From the NCBI GenBank assembly GCA_964016875.1, contig OZ024726.1, positions 29,439,503 to 29,503,502 of the forward strand: a DNA stretch of 64,000 nt, given 5' to 3'. Shown in pieces: positions 56,582 to 64,000 of the stretch. Positions within the stretch are counted from its first letter, which is position 1; each line of letters opens with the position of its first letter. Source of the DNA: Fallopia convolvulus. Its lineage: Eukaryota > Streptophyta > Magnoliopsida > Caryophyllales > Polygonaceae. The translations under genes and the position numbers were made by a program. The notes under the pieces are model-generated. The model was not told where the DNA came from. It saw only the letters and a program-made list of their open reading frames with translations, and did not search any database.

Positions 56582-59500
56582 TGTAACACCCCTATTTTGC
56601 AATGATGGGTATTACCGTCAGTGACCTCGGGTTTTATAACCCAAAGTCACCCTAGGCTTTATAATGATATTAAAACTTATAGAAATGCGGAAATTTACAT
56701 AAACATTACATAAATAAACGGATGCTCACGAATGAGACTTGGTTCTTTAATTGAAGATGAAATTAACTAAAAGCGGAATTTTATTTATTGATAAGAACTT
56801 TCGTTCATTACATTGAGAGTCGTTTTACAAATGTAGCAGCTAAAAGTAAAGCCCATTTAGAAAGGGTTGAAAAGACGTAATTAAAAATACAAGTATGTTT
56901 TCCCAAGACAACTCATGTGATGATGATTTGCTTGGTTTTAAAAACGAAAGAGCTGATGCATTATCTTCGGAATGCCTTGCTCTTATGAGAATTCCTTCCT
57001 TCCTTCAACGTCGTCTTGCCTTGAACTTCGATTCTCGACAAACGCTTCTCGAACCTTCGAGACTTCGTCTTTAACACTTCGGTGTACAATCCTACAGTCT
57101 GGCATTTGTCGCGAAGGGCGAAAAATACCAGGCAAAATGCGAAACTAATGGAATTAGTTTAAGGAGACTAAGCAAGTGAGAATGGAAATTCTCAAGGGTA
57201 GTTTGGTAATTTTATTATTTAATTAGAGAGATAAGTAAGATGCGTTTGAGATATATAAACTTTATGTGGAGTTTAAGGACGGAAAATGAGTATATCTTGA
57301 AGTGAGATAACTCTAAACCGAAAGAACGAACTACGAGATTGTAGAACATTCTAGAATAGAATAATTGTTGGGAACGTTACTTACACACAAGTTTCTATAA
57401 AACCTCTCGCGCCCTTAACGGACCGAGATTCGGGTCGATCTTTAACGACCGGTTCGATTTTGATATATTTTAATGTGTGTTGGCACTTATCTTTATTACA
57501 TATCAAAACTTTACAATTTCGTTAAAGATTTTTAAAGGTGTGGGGGGCCATGAATGGGCCCGGATCCACTTACGGGGAACGAAGTTCCAACACCTAGCTA
57601 GGGTGTATACGTCCCTCCTCCGAGTAGGAGCAGACATAGATCATGATCCGTACAGTCGTGGGAAGAGAGGGCATGGTGCCATACCACTCGACATATTATA
57701 TAGAGATGTTCGGGCCGAGCCCTCACCCCTTATTATTCTATCTACAAATTTTATAACGAATCTCGAAAAGAGATTATTAAACAAACAAGGTCACCAATAA
57801 TCGGTCCTAAAGTTCGGTACTAGCGTGGTACAAATCATAATAACAATATGTCGTTATTTCTAAGTAAATGAATAAACCTAAGTTCATTCATTTTAACAAA
57901 CATGTAATTCCCAACATAGAAGAATTTCTTTAACGGAAACGAAATATATGTATATATATATAAAGGTTACAAGGGAGAATATCCACTTGCCTTGAATTTC
58001 CTTCGGGGATTTTTACTAACTCGGACATAAGACGGTTTAGTGTCGTTTGAGAACCTCGACCTATTTAACCGTAACCATGAGAATGAACACTTATTAAAAT
58101 CCTTATTTTAATTTAAAGGTAACCTTTCTCTTAGTTTCCTCTTCTAAGAGAAGGTGAGTTAAACTAAATTATTTAGTTAAATAATTTAGTTAGGAAGAAG
58201 GGTAAAATAATAATAACTCTTTTTATTATTATTTTCTAGGTGACACCTATTAAGGGTTTTGCAACTTATAAAAGTACTTAGTTTAAGAACATGAATGTAA
58301 GGCTTAACTTAGCCTAAGGAAAACTCTTTTTAACATACAAACAAATATTTAAGTATATTTAAAATAGTTCATAAAATGATTTGCATGCATCATTTTTAAG
58401 AAGACTTCTTTTAAAGAAGATTGGGTTTATTACAACTTTCATATAAATCACTATATATTCAAAGGAATATTCTAGTATGGTCATGCATGTCTATAAATGA
58501 CTTCTAGAAAAACTATTTAATCTCACAATTCATATTTTGAAAGATTTGAACAAAGCTTATGTTAAAGGCTATACTTCTTTTATTTAAAAGATATGGTAAA
58601 CATTCCATCTAAGTAAACTTAGAGCACATTCAACAATAATATTTATTCTAAAAACTCCATAATTTCTACATGCAAAGTTTATAGAATTTATGTAAAAGTC
58701 TAGTCATTTTATATATATATATATAACCGGTTTTATTAAGATAAATACAATAAATAAAAATCCATTTGAGTGTTAAAATTGTTAGGAAATTACATGCAAG
58801 CTGATCTTTCTTAATAAAAATTTATTTAAATTAGCATGCAAGAACTTATAAGATCATCAAAGTATTTTATAAACTCATAAGACTAAGTTCTACATCAAAC
58901 ATCATCAAAAATCCATCTCTTACTCAAATGAGACATGCAAGTTGATTTATTCATAAAAATTCCATTAGTAAGACATGCAAGAACAATTTCCATTTAAAAT
59001 CCTTTTATCTTGAGTTTATTAGATCTTAAAATCTATAAATCTCATAAGAGCCTATTTCAAGTAGTAAAAGTGACATGCATGTGGATTTTAAGCAAGATCC
59101 AAAAGTCTTAAGTGTAGACCATGAAATTACTAGTATTACTTATGGATTTTTAACAAGAAAAAGGGGCTTCTTAGATCATTTAAATGAAATTAAAAATCAA
59201 AAATAAAAAGGTGAAAATCACCCTTAAAAGATGTAGGATTTTAGTATATGTTCACATTATTGTAGAAGACACAAATCTTTCTAACAAGGCATGCATGCAT
59301 GCATGTAAGAATCAACGGAGAAATATGCAATTTCTAAACATTTTATTTTCTGGATTTTATTGAAGAAAAACAGCCCTTAGATATCATCAAAAATCTATGA
59401 AAATGTCCCAAAAATAATGTAGAAAGATTTAGGATTTTTACCCTTGAATTTGTGAGACTTTTGGAGCAAGAACACACCACAAGGGGAAAGGGAGGGGGCG

Positions 59501-60170
59501 ACGGCTCCGGGGCTGGACGGTGGAGCACGGCGCCTGGTAGTGGTCGGAAGTGGTGGTGGTCGGCAGTGGTGGTGGCCGGAAGTGGTGGTGGTTGTGTGGT
59601 GTGATAGAAGAACACAAATGGAGTTTTTTTTTATGGTGGAAGAGAGAGCTAGAAGAGAGAGTGTTGGAGAGTTCTAATGACTCTCTCCCAAGTCATTCAT
59701 CATTTAAATAGACAAATGATGGTGGTGACGGTGTAGAGATTTGGGTAGATTTGGAGATATTCTCCTAATAATGAAATTTGACTAACAAGATAATAAACTA
59801 TTAGTTTAATCAAGTTAGTGGGTTTTGTAGAGATTTTCATTTAAGAAGCAATCTAGTGTAATGAATGGAATCTCTTCCAAAATCTCCATATATCTTTGTA
59901 ATGATTGGTCCGACGCGTTTGCAAACGGACCGAGGGATGGTTTGTGACGCGCGTCGGAACGATCGGGTTTTAAGAAAGGAATTTTCCGTTAACCATGAAT
60001 TTATTAAGTTCCGTCTTTAATAAATTCATCTACTCGAATGAGGATTTTATGAGAATATTATAATCTCTTTTCTTTTTAGAAATTTTATGAGATTATTTTA
60101 TTTAATAAAAATAATTAAATATTAAGAAATGAAATTTATTCATTTGATGAAAATTGCGATTATTACAACA
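56582..60170 (-). repeat. 3' LTR of the Tekay-like element
   Basis: About 3,589 bp. On the plus strand it reads TGTAACACCCC...ATTACAACA. Adjacent to the polypurine tract on its right. TATTTAAA at 59710-59703 (minus) may be its TATA box. The short ORF 59615-59343 downstream of it is Pro/His-rich and probably chance. Confidence 0.7.
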
Positions 60171-60180
60171 GTACCCCCTT
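60171..60180 (-). promoter_or_regulatory. polypurine tract of the Tekay-like element
   Basis: AAGGGGGTAC on the minus strand, directly before the LTR. Confidence 0.7.
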
Positions 60181-61820
60181 AAAAATAGTTTCGTCCCCGA
60201 AACTAGGAAAGACTTAGGGCGGTACAAAAGTATAATACGAGGTTAGCAACAAATACTCACTATGTGAGGTGACAACTAAAGTTCCAGTACCCCCTTAAAG
60301 AGTATTTCATTCTTTACTTAAAACGATAATAACTTGGGAAAAGATCTCTGTATCTTTTGCTCGTCTCCCAAATTTCTCTAGTCGTTCCTTCATCATCAGT
60401 CTTTGGCTAGGGTACCTGACTAGGGCACTTATTTATTGTTGTTTCTCTACTCGATGTTCCACGAACTTGTAGCATCTAAGCACTCAACAACCTTCTATTG
60501 GGTTAGTGCAAGGTTCTCCAGACTTGCTCAAGTTCTAGAACATTCTAACTTTTTTGAAGTTACTATTGGAGCAAGCATCCTTTGTTTTAACTAGGGTTGG
60601 AAAAGATAAATGGTCGGACAGAGAATTACTAAAGTGCCCCTTTGCTTAAGGAGTTATTACTTTAGTATTCCTTCGAAAGATTCACCTATGTGTACTTATG
60701 TGGTTTAAACGAATCCAAGGAAAAGGATTGAAAAACCAATTGGTCTAGCTAGCGAAGTAGGCAATAGGTCAAGCGGCCTCATCCATTAGCTTGGGTTAAA
60801 TCAGCGGGAAAAAAATCTGGGTTATCCTTCCCATATATAAAAGGTCGGAATGTTTATAGAATAAGCCTCTTATTTGAAACAAGCACTAGAGTGTCTCCCT
60901 GAGACGAGTAAGAAAATGACCAATCTATTCTATATTTCAAGAATAGAGTCATTATGAATGAATTCTTATAAGATGGATATTAATTAAATCCTCGAGATGA
61001 AATCGATGTTTGGAAAGTGAGTGTCATTCCTTGGAAGGAGAATTTCTAATTTGAACTCCTACTGAAGTTACTAAAGCGACAATTGATGGTTTATCTCATA
61101 GGAGGAGATACCTATCTTTATGATGTCATATCCGAACATATTAACTAACGAGAAGTGGTTCGAGCGTCCTTTTATTATACTTTGAAATTCTTATGAGAAG
61201 GTAGTTTTTCATATACAAGTCTGAATTCGAAGGACTAAGTGGTTTCGTTCCACCAATGTGATTAGCACCGGGGAACTATTTCCAACATAGTCGCTTAATG
61301 TGTATATCTTCACAAGAACAAGACCTTAATCTCTACCTCAACCATGTGATCAAGATGGGAGATAAAAGTCCATTCTTATTCACCACCATGAATCTATATT
61401 GAAAACTTTGAATTCGTAAAACTTACTATTTTAATCCAATTCGTAAAATTTTGAGGTTTACTTCGTAATACGATGATTAAGTCGTAAAGTGAAACCATGT
61501 ATGGGCTCGAACTTCCTTTTATATTAAGATAACGATGGGACATGATCTTTGGTTTGGCACGCAAGGATATTATATGATAACCCATAATCATATTATAGAA
61601 TTCAAAATGAGACACTCTTACGTGGAAGAGTGTCATAGGCATGGTTCGAGATTTTCCACTATTGTTGGGATACAAAAGTGCCTTAAAGGCAAAACTAACA
61701 TGATTACGAATTTTAAACTTAGATAGGAAGGATGATCCAACTATTCATCTGGAATATCTGATACAAACGGTTTGTCACTACGGTGCACTTCATAGAGTTG
61801 TTGATCTTAACTCTGGGATG
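60181..61820 (-). other. internal region without recognisable pol
   Basis: Between gag and the polypurine tract. Six frames give only short ORFs. No RT, integrase or chromodomain motif was found. Scrambled or foreign filler. Confidence 0.45.
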
Positions 61821-63035
61821 TCATCGACTCTTTTCCTTTATTCTGAGTTGTAGATTGCACAGAAGCTGATCCAGCCATCTTATGTGAAGCTTGGAGGTTT
61901 TAAGAAACTGAGTCTGAATGGAAATGGCATTCATTTTTCCCCTTCTGTCTGCAATAGATACTGAGATGTCCTTCCTTTCCACATGTGAAACAATTCTTCT
62001 TGGATTTGATGCGTTTCTATTGATGTAACCCTTTTCTCCACAGTTGTGGCAGATTATAGAACCTTTTTGGTATTCAGACCCTTTAGCGGCAATTGTCATG
62101 GTTGACTCTAGTTTGCCCTTTTTTGACCACCCTGACTTTTGTGGGGACATTGGCCTCTTAAATTTACCATTCTCCTTTTCATGAGATTATCCCCCATTTT
62201 CCATCCTTTGCGTGGGTCCCTCGAGCAAGACTTTTGCCATGTGTGTCGCATCCACGTATTCTTCCAACGTCGTGCATGTGCGATAACTCATCAGAGATTT
62301 GATTTCTAGGTTCAGCAATTCATGGAACCGTTGAATTCTCTCTGTCTTGGTGGAAACATTAGTTGTGGCATTTTCCATTTGGGGTTTAAACTTTATTGTC
62401 TCGGGTATGCTTGGCCCACCAATCCTTTGGTAAGGAATCTTATAGAGCTTTTCTTCTCCCCAAGTCGCCCAAAAGCGATCCAAGATCTTGGCTTTGAACA
62501 TCTCCCAATTCAACTTTAGTTGTTCCGTCAATTTTGAAAATTCCCACCATTCTCGTGCTTCTCCCCTTAGCTGAAGAGAAGCAAGGTGCACTTTTTCCAC
62601 TTCGATGCACTCAAGCGTGCTTAGAAGGTGCTCCATTTGTAAGAGCCAACTGACTATCCCGATGGTTTTTCCAGTACCGTCATAAATGTCTGGCTCCATC
62701 GAGGTAAAAGTTCCCAGGTTCTTGTCACAATCTGAGCAAATTATTGATGAAGAAGTCTGAATAATATTATCCTTTGCATTGGTAGTTTGACCACCTCCCG
62801 CTAAATTCTCCACGTTGGACAAGGTAGTTAGAAACATCTCATGACTGAATTGTTCAATGGGGACTCTTGTAGCTTCGATCCTTAAAGGATCACTTTCCAC
62901 CATCCTTGGAGGGAAAGGAACTTGTTTTTATGTCTCCTCTTGATTTTGACTAGAACGCTTAGACCCTCCATCCTTATCCTGGGACGGATTGCAATCAAAG
63001 GTGCTCTTATTGTTTTTCCCCTTAGCGTTCATCAT
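61821..63035 (-). pseudogene. gag: gag of the Tekay-like element, broken
   Basis: ATG at 63035 (MMNAKGKNN), TAA at codon 36 (62928-62930). The main frame then covers SMEPDIYDGTGKTIGIVSWLLQMEHLL and VHLASLQLRGEAREWWEF, the retrotransposon gag core, to a stop near 62187. A separate frame at 62150-61821 carries the zinc knuckle CHNCGEKGYINRNA, in which the His and the last Cys are replaced (Tyr and Ala at or next to those positions). At least one stop and one shift separate the parts. Confidence 0.75.
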
Positions 63036-64000
63036 CTTGTAATACTGTAAGTTTGACGTCCTTCTAATGTCTGCAAGGAAGAGATGATCATAACATGGTG
63101 CATGAGAACTAGTCTACCTAATAATGGAATCAACGGTTGGAAATAACATCGAATATGGCCTTGGTAACCACTTCAAATGTGACAAATCGGGACACATGTA
63201 CACAAAATGTCATAGTAATAAAGAAACCTTATGGCCTATTAGGCCTACTATGGGAAATTAGAGAACTTACAATCCATGTCCAAAATCTTGGTTCTATATA
63301 CTTCCTCTCTCACTTCACCTCTACATCTTTCATCGCGTCGACTTTTCAAAATGGTGGAGAAGATGCGACCTTCACATTCACGATAACCTTATTATGGTTG
63401 GTTTATTCGATTGACGAACATCAAATATCATGCCCATATTTCGTATATTGACTGAGCAAGTCACTTCTACTTGTAGGTATTTACAGATGAATATATTAGT
63501 CATCGGTCAGAATTCTCGACCACTCCTTTATTAGACCATTGTTTGTCCCCCATATACCTCCTGATAATTTGCCTTGAGATTGTATTTAGTGGAGAAAGTT
63601 AGATCCTTGGTTGACTGAGCCTTCCACGGTGTCCTCTTTGGAAATTTCTATCTTCCCGTGAGTCACTAGCTCAGTAAGTCTGGCTCTATGGAAACATAAG
63701 CATTACCTTTAGTTGGCATACCCTCTTCTAATTCCCAATGAGCATGAATTTATTTCCTGTTACAACCATTTTCTGTAAATGGCTAACGATCGACATTCTT
63801 TATAGAATATCCGTAATTCTATATTTGAAGAAGGATATTGTTGTTTTTGTTAACTCACAAGTATAGGCAAGAAATGACGCGCAAGTTTAGAAAAGAGGGC
63901 AACTTTTTATTAGAACTCTTATGGAAACAGATTACAGAGGCTTTATATAATAATCCATTACACTAAGGACGGAAAGAAATACTACCTACTCGACTATTCA
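63036..64000 (-). other. upstream of gag: leader region or neighbouring sequence
   Basis: No ORF or primer-binding site identified. It may be the untranslated leader of the element or sequence inserted into it. Confidence 0.35.

Larger units (their letters stand above)
56582..64000 (-). mobile_element. Ty3/gypsy LTR retrotransposon with Tekay-like ends, partial, pol lost
   Basis: On the minus strand: gag at 63035-61821, about 1.6 kb without recognisable pol, the end sequence GGGGACGAAAC...AAGGGGG typical of Tekay/Del elements, then a 3.6-kb 3' LTR. The 5' LTR and primer-binding site are not in the window. A normal member would have more than 3 kb of protease-RT-integrase-chromodomain between gag and the LTR, so a large internal deletion or replacement has occurred. 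Confidence 0.75.

Noticed and set aside
59343..59615. Pro/His-rich 90-codon minus-strand ORF in the Tekay-like LTR
   Set aside because: It lies in the transcribed part of the LTR, has low complexity and no known domain.

Overview
The window is nuclear DNA from a flowering plant, most likely a eudicot, but the species cannot be named from the sequence. The evidence is spliced genes with GT-AG introns, plant Ty3/gypsy, Ty1/copia, CACTA and L1-type elements, and AT-rich spacers. It is almost entirely a transposon graveyard. One low-copy cellular gene (a GT47/exostosin glycosyltransferase) is recognisable, plus a faint PPR-like relic. No rRNA, tRNA, CRISPR or bacterial feature was seen. All exon boundaries, repeat ends and target-site duplications (TSDs) were read by eye.

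Layout. 1-7908: 3' part of a decayed Ty3/gypsy Tat-lineage element (gag, protease, RT, two RNase H domains, a deleted integrase, a spliced antisense gene, and the 3' LTR). 8993-10094 (-): last two exons of the GT47 gene; its probable first exon lies at 22758-22961 (-). The 12.7 kb between them looks like an intron swollen by a complete copia element (10418-15753, unusual TATA-type termini), a MITE, a hairpin and an old LTR. 25150-46795: a nest. A roughly 1.9-kb solo LTR (TSD AATAC) holds a 12.4-kb CACTA transposon (25179-37578, TSD ATA), which itself holds a 2.9-kb non-autonomous LTR element (31833-34738, TSD GTTGT). The same solo LTR also holds a 7.3-kb LINE (39183-46519, 15-bp TSD). 48149-51377: a 5'-truncated LINE (14-bp TSD) interrupted inside its last ORF by a 2.8-kb inverted-repeat insertion. 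51392-56581: AT-rich DNA with a PPR-like relic and local duplications. 56582-64000 (-): a Ty3/gypsy element with Tekay-like ends, a 3.6-kb LTR, a broken gag and no recognisable pol.

How the parts work together. The CACTA element is the best candidate for an unusual system. It has a five-exon TnpD-like transposase that would be open except for three stop codons, a TnpA-like gene, and a small unassigned ORF between them. It also carries many copies of a 16-bp palindrome, GCGACCANNTGGTCGC, whose centre is an E-box. These occur at both ends, in the 5'-UTR intron of the transposase gene, and in front of the TnpA gene. This suggests that the element's own DNA-binding protein could both pair the ends and control its two genes.
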